From Enoplosus armatus (Eukaryota > Chordata > Actinopteri > Centrarchiformes > Enoplosidae), in contig NC_092193.1 of NCBI RefSeq assembly GCF_043641665.1, forward strand, positions 2,696,001 through 2,760,000: 64,000 bases of DNA, given 5' to 3'. A program made the translations under genes and the position numbers. Below are positions 1-11,600 of the stretch, piece by piece (the first letter of the stretch is position 1; every line of letters begins with the position of its first letter). The notes under the pieces were generated by a model. That model was not told the origin of the DNA. It did no database searches and saw only the letters and a program-made list of their open reading frames with translations.

Positions 1-2022
1 GAAGAAGATCCCAATTATGTTCTGCTCCATACTTTTCCTTCTACTTCTCATTCATTTGTACATGAATGTACACATATTTATACACGGCCATGTCATGTGG
101 CTCGTCTTATCTTTGATGATGAACCTTTCTTCATCTCATCTTTGAAAACTGAGGTTGATTATCGGTCATGTTTGATTTTGGTTTTCAGGGCAGTACAGCG
201 GTCTAGTATCACCAGACTATTGTTTGGAGTTCCTCATTTCAAGCCCCCACTCTGCTGAAGTGCCCTTTTGGAAGACACTAATGGTCTCTTCAAGTCTGAA
301 TGGTTTTACCATGGGAACATTTTAAATAGTTTTGTGTTTTTCAGAATGTCGAGGTCATGGAGCTCAAGAAACGACCTGTTTTTGTTGACTGCTATTTGCT
401 TCTTTTTAATCGGGACTTCAGTGCAAAACAAATGCGAAATCATGCAACATTTTTGAAAACTGAACAAGGCGAGATCCATTTTTTGTTGCGAGACACCTAC
501 AGCAGAACCAGGGTTCTCATGATTTCAAGCATATCACCTGCACCACCTCCCATATCCATGCAAAATAAAACCTCACATTTTCCATTTGAAGGCATTTTCT
601 ATCTCATGTGTTCTGTGGTCCTACAACTGAACCTGACCTCTGACCTCCTGGGATCAATTAAGCAGCAGTTAGAGAGGGCTTCCCAAATGTCCAAAGCCAT
701 AAATTGTCCATGCAGGACCATAGAGAACCTTTCAACCCTGTAACCCGAGAATATAAGATCAATCTCTACATGCTAACAATGTTAATGCAGCAGTAGCCGG
801 ATGCAAATGACACAACAGAATGTACATATAGTGCTTTTGCCTTTATAGGGATAAAATTCTTTTGAGTTGAATTGATTGAGAACTGAATGCAAAGGGACAG
901 TAAACGACACATTGCACCGACACGCATCCCTATTTAGATTCACCACACATCTTTCTCCCCGCATCGTTTCATGCTCCGACCACTCAAAGTAAAGAATCCT
1001 CCGGGCAGAACAGTAAACACCGTTTGATGTTGCTGAACAGCAGCTGAGCCTCGTGGAAGAGGTAAATGTGAAAAATCTGAGGCATGGTGGGAGCTTTGAA
1101 ACATCAGGCGCACCAGATAGGCTGAAACACAATCCAAATGTAGCACAAAATAAGGAGAGAAACAACCTGAAAACCAATGTTACGGTGTGGGTGTTGATGG
1201 AAATGGAGTCGCTCTTCTTCCTCAGAGAGAGGCAGCCTTCGCAGCATGTGGTGGGTTGTTTGAAACGAGAGGTTTTGTGGAGGCACGGTGATTCTGGAGG
1301 GAGTTGTTGGTGCTGGTTCTGGTGGATTTTCGCTGTATATTTGTGAAATGTGTCACATCACCGAGGCCCAAACATCGTTTTCCTGAAAGTTTCTTTGTGG
1401 AAGTGAGTGAGAGATCTTCCAACCTCAGATTTCTTTTTCTTGCTGTTTCATCTGCGCGTTTCCAGCCGTTTATTTAGCAGTAAATTTCTAAATGCTGCCG
1501 TATAAATACTTTGCTATAATAATGAGAGAGTAGCTTCCTTTATTTATAAGATAACACACTCTTCTGATTGGACGATCTCACAAATATCAAATATAATTTT
1601 AATCAACTTTTGACCTCAGGTTTGTGTCTTAAGTTACTGAGCATAAGACACCCATCAGATTATTTATTAATTTACTAAGATGTTTTACGCCCGCCGACTA
1701 GTTTGTATTAAATGTTTGCTAGTCATGTTTGCAACCATCGCCTGTATTTAAGCCCAGCCTAGACTCCTAATCTCCTCCCTCATCCATCCACGATTAGATA
1801 TATATACAAATACATATACTCATGTAGTATAACAGTGGGATGTCTATTTGAACTATATGATTAAGGCCAAACTCTGTCATGTATCTATTCTGTCTAACTG
1901 GTCCTGATTGTAAAGATGTTTTAGCTGGATGTGCGGGGGTGTTGGGGAACTAACCAGGCCTTCTTTCCCTCCTCGATCCCCCCCCCCCCCCCCCCCCCCC
2001 CCCCCGTTTTCTCACATCCCAG
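1..2022 (+). other. dip2c intron (left part outside window)
   Basis: No coding signal on either strand. The right end carries a branch-like actaac at 1949-1954, about 70 nt from the acceptor, and a 28-nt C run (1978-2005). The rest is ordinary AT-rich intron. Confidence 0.8.
1978..2005 (+). repeat. C28 homopolymer
   Basis: Twenty-eight consecutive C residues form the pyrimidine tract of the first exon in the window. The length is as given in the assembly; long homopolymers are prone to sequencing error. Confidence 0.95.
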
Positions 2023-2184
2023 AGAACAACTCTGCCCCTCCAGATGTCACCGGCTACACCAACAACACCGGGAACACCACCGCCACAGACGGGATCCAGG
2101 TGGAGAGAGCCCCGGGCGCCGGCACCGCGGCCCAGAGACAGACGCCCAAGTACGGCAACGCAGAGCTGATGGAGACCGGAGACG
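2023..2184 (+). CDS. dip2c: dip2c exon 1 of window (N-terminal linker)
   Basis: This exon encodes a Ser/Thr/Asn-rich linker that reads NNSAPPDVTGYTN and ends in KYGNAELMETGD. It lies between the DMAP1-binding region and adenylation domain 1 and is the least conserved stretch of the protein. The acceptor ag at 2021-2022 sits 16 nt after a run of 28 C. An alternative acceptor at 2023-2024 would start the exon at 2025, so the first two bases are uncertain. The donor is gtgagt at 2185 and the exon leaves one base (G) of a Gly codon. Confidence 0.88.
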
Positions 2185-4101
2185 GTGAGTCAGGGCTGCG
2201 AATATGATCTGGGGGTGGCAGAAATAATTATAGTAACAACAACAAAAATAAATTCCTCTAATGGTTAGGCCACCAAAGATACTGAAGACTAATATTCATT
2301 CATTACTCTACAGTATGACCTTTTTCACGCCTCGAAACCATGAACGATCACTCATTTAATGATGACAATATTTACATGTTTCTCGTGAAGTTAACAGCTT
2401 GTTAAGTTATGACAAACAACAGAACCTAAAGTATAACGTGAGTTTATGGGTTAGGGTTAAAGGGTTCAAGTCTGCATCGTAGCTTGATATCTAAAAACTG
2501 GTGCATCAAAATCAGGCCGAGGTCATTTTGGGGATTTTTGTCTTCATGTGAAACCTGGAGATGTGATGCTAAAGTGGTCTGATGTGTGATTAGAGGATTC
2601 ACCAGCACTTCCATGTGTGTTTTCCCTGAAAGCCTCAAATGTCTCGTCTCTCTGGTCACTGAGGTGCTTTTAAACAACAAACACCTCCAGCTGCTCCAGT
2701 GGATCCTTCACGAGTTGTGAAGAAACGTAAAACATTGCACAGGATGAATCCGGATGTTTCTGTAGACTCCGCAGCGATGACCCCAGTTTGCCCGTTTCAT
2801 AGTTTCATGATTCCTTCTCTGGAGGGACATGAAGCTGCAGCAGAGTTATTCATCAGACGCTGCGATCGATGTTGAACGCAGCTCGCTGCGAAGCAGCTTG
2901 TCAGATCAGGTGCCAGAGTTTACAGATGGGAGCTTATTGGGATGTTTGGCTGAAAGAGACGCAGCAAAGCCGAGGCTCTCTTTCAAAACACTGAGAGGAT
3001 TTCATCAGAAATGATAAACCTTTGAATTATGTTGCTTACAATGGGTCTTGTTCCTTTTTGTTTTCAGAGATTTTTAGATTTTAGATTTTTGAGGATTTAA
3101 CCTTTGATTCATTGTGTGGGAGCAGAGATTTCATTTCAGTGGGTTTCCCTCTGCTGCTTCCCTCAAACAGTTTTCAAACATCTTATTCTCGTATTTGTGA
3201 GGATTTTTTTGCCCTATTGATCTGGTGTTTGGAGGCATTTCACTACTATTACTGGCCTGTAAAACAATACAATAAAGCAATCCAATTCACACTCATTTTG
3301 CACCAGTAGAGTGTCTTTTATTTAGTTAATCAGATAAAGAGTAACAGCCAGAAATACTGTAAAATGTAAAAGAGTCCTTGTGATTATCTATATTCTTTTT
3401 TCTTTACCCAAAAACAGAGCAATGTTTTTGTACAGAGCAAATGTTGTGCCTCCTTTTTGTGTGCGGCACCTTCTGTTTTTTTATTTCTTCACATTTTATG
3501 AACTTTTTACGCTATTCTTCTTCTTCTAATTTCTCCCAGTATGTGACATGATTGTTAAAATGTTAAAATGTTTTCAGGCTGAGCACAAAGGGAATTTCAG
3601 AGGTGGTGCGATTGCATATTAAATCAGAGGAATGTTTGTGAAAGATGTCTGAAGCCTTTATGTACTCTGATTCATGAACGTGAAGCACACCGACTTCTTC
3701 ATGGTGCTCTTGCCAACGCTCGGTTACGTCTTTGGCCCAACCAAGTCTGCCAAAACATCTATTTGCATCCAGATCTCAGCACTCAGGCTCCATCCCACCT
3801 CTCCGTCTTAAAGCTCCACAGTTGGGTTTCAAATCAGCCTTAATGAAAGAGCAGTTTGTCCTCCTCGTATGCCATTTCCACGTGTCTGCCGTCACTGTCA
3901 TGTTCAGCGGCGGCTCTGTTGATTGCTCACTCGGGGAAAAGTGCCGCTTTAATGTAGATTTAAAACTTGGGCATGTTTTTGTGCATCAGGGATGAAGCGG
4001 CGGGATGCACTCAGGATATCGCTCAGTGGAATGTGAAAGTGATGACTACTTCACCTGTGAAAGCACAATTAGGACTCGTATTAATATGTGTGTGCTTTTG
4101 T

Positions 4102-4145
<44 letters not shown>

Positions 4146-7100
4146 TCTGCAGGTGTTCCCGTCAGCAGCAGAGTTTCAGCCAAAATTCAGCAACTCGTCA
4201 ACACTCTGAAGAGACCCAAGCGGCCGCCGTTAAGAGAGTTCTTTGTCGACGACTTCGAGGAGCTCCTGGAGGGTAATCGCACTGTTGATTTAAGTCTTTT
4301 CATTTTCAACAAGCTATTCATGGCTTGTGCCTTTTCTGTTGTTTTCTGTTTATATTTTGTGACACGCTTCATTGCATCATTTTGTTGAGTGGTTGGTTAT
4401 TGATTGTTAGGATGTAGGTAGGTGATAAAGGGCCCAGTACAACCAATTAACTCAACAAAGCAGAAGAGTAAAAGTATAGTGTTAAAACAGCGCCATAGAT
4501 TACAAAGAGATCAGAGTATTTGTACATTTTGGCAGTGTGTCGTGTATACTTAACATTGTGCTGGACATTAATCCACACAAGTAAGTGACTTGAGCCAAGC
4601 TCTTTAGCTTCATTCCCCACTGTCTGCTGTGACAAAGCAGTCGAACAGATGAATATTTCTTTTTGTTTCCAGCATCAAAAGCTGCAAAGCCAGACGTTGA
4701 TACATAATTTAAACATGAATAGCAAATGTTGGAAAGACTGGGCTTGATTCAGTGTGCCACAAAAATGTAATCAACATGGTATTTTGCTTAATTCCTTCCT
4801 GTGAACATTCTCTGTGATACAGCGATTATAAATGCTGCATTATTTTTCATCAACTCAGTAAATCACAGACAAAGAATTGAACTAATAACCAGCATCAACA
4901 TAAGTATTCCACAGTGAACTTGCTGCCCATTTTTTTCGTGTCCCGGAGTCAGAAATCTGGGTAAACTTCAACCAAACTAAACTTCTCTTACATCATCCTC
5001 CTCCAGTCCAGCAGCCAGACCCCAACCAGCCCAAGGCGGAGGGGGCCCAGATGGTGGCCATGCGGGGCGAGCAGCTGGGTGTGGTGACCAACTGGCCCCC
5101 GTCTCTGGAGGCGGCCCTGCAGAGGTGGGGCACCATCTCTCCCAAGGCCCCCTGTCTCACCACCATGGACACCAACGGCAAGCCGCTCTACGTGCTCACG
5201 TACGGTAAGCGAAGCCTCGGTCCACGCTGATCGGCTCGGGAACCACACAGAGTCACTTTGGGAGTCGTAGGAGATTTTATTTTTATGGAACAGAAAAGGC
5301 TTTTGGCTTTTCTTGTGAAACAAGTGAATTGAAACCTTGCCGTTCCCTTTTTTGTAAATGTTAACTCCCTGAATGCCAAATATGGTATTTGAGGGGCAGC
5401 TGAAGGAGGAAATGTTGAGATATTTGGATTTGAAGCTGGGTGTCACTTAAAATCAATACTAGTAGTACTTGATTTGATATTTTTCTTTGATGAATACATA
5501 AACTAAATACTACACGTACTTTGTCTAAATTTTGATTGAAATAAGGAAGTATTCTTAAATAAATTGGGGCTGCGTTTGATAATTAGTCTCCAATGTCAAA
5601 ATATTATGGATCCAAAATATGACTCTAAGCTGCTCGTTGTGAAGTCTAACAGGTTTTTTGTCAACAGTCAATAATGAATGTTTCCAGTCGTTTTTTGTTG
5701 CATATAAAGTTACGACTCTGAACTTAATGCGTCATGAAAATAAGTGCAACATACAAACTGACAGCCCTCATGACCTCTCTGCAATCAGTCATCATAGTCA
5801 GTCAGTTCTCAGTATACTGTCGCAACATACCGATCAATACTAAATATTGCTTTTGAAGTTTGAGTTTTTCTCTGAATCGCTTCCTGTTTTTTCAGCACAT
5901 ATGGTGGCTTTCACAAGCTGATTAACTGAAGCACCAAACAATGTTTAACACCCGCTGTGTGAGCATAATTCCACTAATGGCAGCCAGACAGGGCGCTAAG
6001 CATATTAGCAAAGTGTGAAAAAGACGCTTTCAAGAAGGCTGCTCTGCTACAGAGGGAGGGAAAGTTTTTTATCCCAAAGGCCCAGATTTAGTTTCAGAAC
6101 ATGTTTTCATGTTTTATGTTTATTTTCTTAGGAATATATCCTGAGTGACTTACACTGAACTTTTGTGCTGACAGGGCCGGAGGATTTCATGATTCAGTCA
6201 TTTACTTTGATTTTTGTCCTGAATCGTTTTGGTGCTTTCACGCCGAGCGTGTTTGGAGCAGTTTGTTCAATCTCTTGACTAATTTCAGACATTTCGTTTG
6301 GATCCCAAAATGCAATGCTTTGGCACAGATGCTAACATCTGGTGGCCACCAGTCTCTTTTCTTAGCGGAATGAACTGAAGGGAATTTTTCAACCAGTAAA
6401 TGTTAAAGAGAGTAAAGCCAGATTAATACATCTGCACGTCGTTCAGAGCTACATCATAGGCTACACCAGAGCTGACATGCACGTTCTCAGAAGAGTAATT
6501 GCACATCAGGGCTGCGATGGCTATGGAGACCATAAGAACTGACAGGCCCGAAGAGAAACTGAACCTAACATGGATACATGAATAAGACTCATCAGGGGAT
6601 CAGACATACTGACACACACTCGACTCGACAGACTTGGGACCCTACCCGACTAGATTAGACTGAATATGATTTGAACCCAGCCCGACTCGGGTTGCAGGGT
6701 CGGGGGTCGTGGTTATCATGAACCAAGCGGACTTGTGAAGACCTGTACTACAAGTTTCAGATTCAGAGCAGCCCTTACTTTTACATTTGTGTACCTCGTT
6801 ATTATGAATATCCAACATTGTGACATAATGATAGAAAATAAGAAAAAACATTAATAGGTCCCCTTGAAGCATAAAGACACCATCAAGCCAGTGAAACCGT
6901 AACATCAGGTGTATTTGAGGATCTAGTAAAGTTTACGCTATAAACCATGTGCTCGCCACTTCTACCAGAAAGTAAATGAAAAAATGTGACAGAAGCACGA
7001 CATCCGTCTAGTGTTGCTGCCATCAACAGGTGAAATCTGCCATTGAACTATATATTCCTACGCCAGAGGCAACTTCTGCGCGACGAAGTATAAATCCACA

Positions 7101-8345
7101 TTTAGTCTTGAATCCATCAGGAAAGTAAAGTAAGCGCAGCAGCCAGAAGTGAGAAGACAAACGCTGCCGTCTCGCCTGCAGCGCTGCCGTCGCCCCGGCT
7201 CCCTAAACACATTCACTGCAGCTGAGTCGCATCACGTCTTAACCCCCGGTTCAGCAACACGGTTTTAAGTCTACATCCAATTGGAACAAACTCTTTTGTT
7301 CAGCAGCTGAAGGCTGCAGATCCGAGTTACTCGTCTCCCAAACGGCGGCGGAGAAAACAGCTTCGGGTCCGCAGGGTGTGAAGAGATTCAGCGGCGGTGA
7401 ACAGAGCTGCTTCTCTCAGGTCTCATGAATTTAGAGTCGGACCCCCCTGCTGCACAGCGGAGAGAATGAAGCGACACCAAACGCACACATGTACATCACA
7501 CATGCACGCACATGAACACATGATCACATTTTGAGTTGAAAGAAGTGCTCGCATCTTTTACTTCAAGCTTCATTATTCCCCAGAATGACCAAGTAAAAGC
7601 TGTATTCTTTTTTTACTTTATTGAAGACATTAGCAATAAAATTGAATTGAAGTATTCATCGTGAAGAAGATTAGACTTTAACGTGAAAGTTCATCATCTC
7701 AAATTAAAGGTCTGTTTGCTGGCTTTTTCCCAAAGCTTTCAGCTTTATTTCACAGTTTTCATCAACCAGTTGCAGCTGCCTGTGGTGTTTTTATTATTAT
7801 TTTCTCACACAAGACGAGTAGAGTTTTGATTTAATCAGTTGAAGTAAAGAGAAATTAAAGAAAGTGGGAAAGAAAAAAGGAAGGAAAGAAGGGAGACAAA
7901 GGGAATATAAGAAAAAGGAAAGAAGGAAATAAAAACGGGGAGAAAGAAGAAGGAAAAACAGAAGGAAAAAGGTGAAAAGGAAACCAGGAAGGACGGGAAA
8001 AGGAAAGGAAGCAGAGAAGAGAAACGGGAGAAAGGGAAGAAAAAAGAATAAAGAAGAAAAATGAGGAAATAAGAAAGAGAATGAAGGAAGTAAAGGGAGT
8101 TACCGGTGACCAGTAATGTTGCACATTTGTTGAAACGGGCCTCGCTGCATTATCAGCAGCTGCAGAAGACGAAGAAGGTCTCAGGAAAAGTTGTATTTGA
8201 AGTTCAGCACTTGTAAAACACTTGATTACGTCTCACCTCTGTTGAGTACACACACTCACACACTCCCACACACACACACACTCACAGGCACAACTTTATC
8301 CATAGCGCATCAACTTTCATCAAATAGGCGTACAGTGTGTGTGTG

Positions 8346-8414
<69 letters not shown>

Positions 8415-8543
8415 GCGAACAAACTGATTTGTGAGGAGTGAGCTTGCAGCCGATGATGAGGCGATATGAGTGTTCATCAGACTGTGAAATGTCTTCAGCC
8501 AGCACACAGGAGTCCTCCACCAGAGAGACAACAACATGGTGAG

Positions 8544-8629
<86 letters not shown>

Positions 8630-11600
8630 GCTGAATCTAAATCTCAATCTATCTTCCTTTATCTTTCATTCCTGTGGTGTCTTCCCTTTGATGTCGGCCG
8701 ACAAGGACAAACTTGTTTTGTTTCTTCCTGTCGAGTCCCCCCCCCCACCCCCACCCCCCACTGCCCCCAGAGACCAGAGATAATTCATGATACCGAATTC
8801 TCCCACTGTCCTTAAACTCAACCCTCACCGCGCTGCACTGCAGATAACCTCACTTAATTGGCAGGAGAGGAACATATTTTTATTCACTCATGAAAAGGCG
8901 TGTGTCTCAGGGGGCCGTGATCCTGAGTAAACAGCACGGCTGATATCGATAAAGACGATTGGCTGTCTGCTCGGCATGTAAAGGACACATAAACCTGTCA
9001 GACGCTGTGAGTTGTGTGTTGCTCTCTCTCTTTGATTATCCTTTTCTGTGTGCTTCTGCTTTTGTTTGGAGTGTTTTCTGTAAACTACAAATCCTGTTTT
9101 AAAACTCGAAATGCCTTCAGAGACTGCCGTCTGCCGTTGAGCAGAACCTTTTCATGTCCATCAATCGACGCTCCAGGATCGGCGTCGCTTACAAACTATG
9201 TGTTAATATGTGAAACAGGATTCTCAGCAGCACGCAGCTGAATCAGGCGCTTCTCAGCTCGAAGACAGCAAACGTCCAAGGGGAAGAAAAAAGGGTCTGG
9301 TTTCGACATTAGTCTTCATCAGAGTCACAGTGGACAAAGACACGAGGACACGTATATAGTCAGCCTAGAATCCGGTGTCATTACATGATTGGTTGAACCG
9401 GATTCAAAGTCTTTTGGGCAATGGATCTTATGGTGGGAGTTGCCATAGTTACCTCTCTTAGAGGTGGAGACATGATCAACTCACTGCTCTGCAGAGAGGC
9501 ATTTTGGACTCTGGTCACAGTGTTTCCTCTAATGTATCACACTTGATGGTCGCAGTACTTGTACTTTCTGTACTTCTATCTTTAAGACATATCTGTGTTC
9601 TTTTGTTTCGGATGTGGTGTTAATGGATGGGCTGTGGCACTGAATACTGTGGACATTGAATATGGCAACTCCCACCATTTTCCTAAACTCCTCCAACCCA
9701 GAGACTCGGCTGATAAGATTTACTGACTTAAATATCACAACGCAAATATAGAAAATAACTTAATCAAATGAAACCATTAGGTCCAAACAATATTCCATAT
9801 ACAACACAATTCTGTCAACACAGTAATAAAATAAACTTGTATTAAATTTCTTTAATCGTTGTAATAATGTCCACAAGAACAAACTGAACCAATTGAAATC
9901 CATCACACATCACACGTCTGAAATATTGTTGTGGAAGAACCGGTTTTGTTCTCGGAGTCTTTGTCTGAGATGAAGCTGCTGCTCTCAAACGCTGAGTATA
10001 TAATTTCAGAACAAAAGTGCCCTTTTCAATTCAATTAAACGAGATGATTGGACAGTTGCCTTCAGCTCTCCTCAGTTTCAGGGGACAGAAGGCTGCTGAA
10101 GGAGTCTTTCCCGGGTTTGTTGAGTAAAGCCGTGACTCCGGCTCTGATTACATCTGGAGCTGCAGCTCTCTGATTCGGACTTCTGCAGGAGAGAAACTTT
10201 CTAACCTGCCGGCGGGAATCCTCTCCGCTGATTGTTGAAAATGTTTTCCAGCTGGTTGTCGCCCCCCAGGGTGCCCACTATTACTGCTGAAGTGCCCTTG
10301 AACTAGGCATCCCAAAACTGATTCAGGGTCACAGTAGTTCCAACGCGAGAAAAACTAGGTATTTCCTGCAGTCCCTGGTTGTCAGTACCAGTAAAGTTAG
10401 TAAAGCTGTTTTTTCTTATTACTCATCAGTGGGACCATTAGTCATAACTCACAACTGACCCTTAACCTGCTTTTACATGATCAGTGTCAACCACTCCAAG
10501 AGGTCAATCTGAGGGGTCATGAGATAAGTGATGAGGTAGACGCTACACAAACCTTCAGTCTTTTTTTCTTGTGGTGAAACACTGGAGAGTTTCACCCATT
10601 CAGGCCTCTGAAAACGATTCAAATGAAGCAATCTGAGAAGGGAACATTACTCATGGACGTGTGCAGCCTGCTGAGGGGGGCGCGAGAAGACGTTGCTTAG
10701 TTTTAAAGGGCGGGTTAAAGTCAAAATCACTGGGAACCAACGTAAAGCACCACTCCGTAACTGTAAACTGACCCAGATTGATCTAGTAGAGCACGTCCAG
10801 TCACATTGCAGCGTTGTATGACGCACATGTGAACCTGTTTCCCAAACAATACGACTTTAAACTCAAAGGAGGACGTGTTGCGGAGGCAGATACAGCACTG
10901 AGTCAGTGGTTAAGAGTTGGACTGCGTTTTCTAATCTCAAGTTGATCCAGGGACTAACTAGCGGCTCTGCTCTGAGAGGCCGTGGGCGGGACCAGATGTA
11001 TCCGGATACATCTCTGCTGCGTTGTTGCCTTCCTCGTCACTCTGGCAGCAGGTTTGAATGAATCAGGCTGAAGTCAGCAGCACATGCCTGAATGTGTGAA
11101 GGAAAACAACATATGAAGAGTGATATTCCAAAGTCAAATATTCCTGTTAAGACTGCACTCATTTATATTTTGATGTTAAAAAAAAGATTTGCTGTTGTGA
11201 TTCAGTCTCACCACTTCCAGCAGCAGCAGGCAGCAGAGTTTTCTTTTAGTGAAAAGCTCTGATGAACCCACCAGACGTTACCTGCCCAGCACCAAACCAC
11301 AGAAGGACGAAGTCAGACACCTGCTGGTGAACATAGTGGACATACCCTAAACTTTACAGATAAACACATTCCGAGCACACATACAGGGGTCTTTAATAAC
11401 AAGAAGTCTAGAAACGCTGTATATTTTCACATTTTCAGTGACCAGAATTACAAAATATTCTTTGAATTATACTGTTGTATTATAATGTACATTTTAATGG
11501 ATCCAAGCAGTCATCATGTCTGACTGTAACCATCAAAACTGTCAGGCCTTCTCCACCAAACACCTCATCAAAGCCTGTAAGCAGTTGCTAGGCAGATTTT

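Noticed and set aside
2448..2460. Telomere-like gggttagggtta
   Set aside because: Only two units; too short to be an interstitial telomere.
4988..5446. A 152-codon minus-strand frame
   Set aside because: Antisense to dip2c exon 3 and its intron; no recognisable domain and no splice or promoter context.
8310..8815. Open frames of Thr-His and Cys-Val repeats
   Set aside because: Translations of (CA)n/(TG)n microsatellites.
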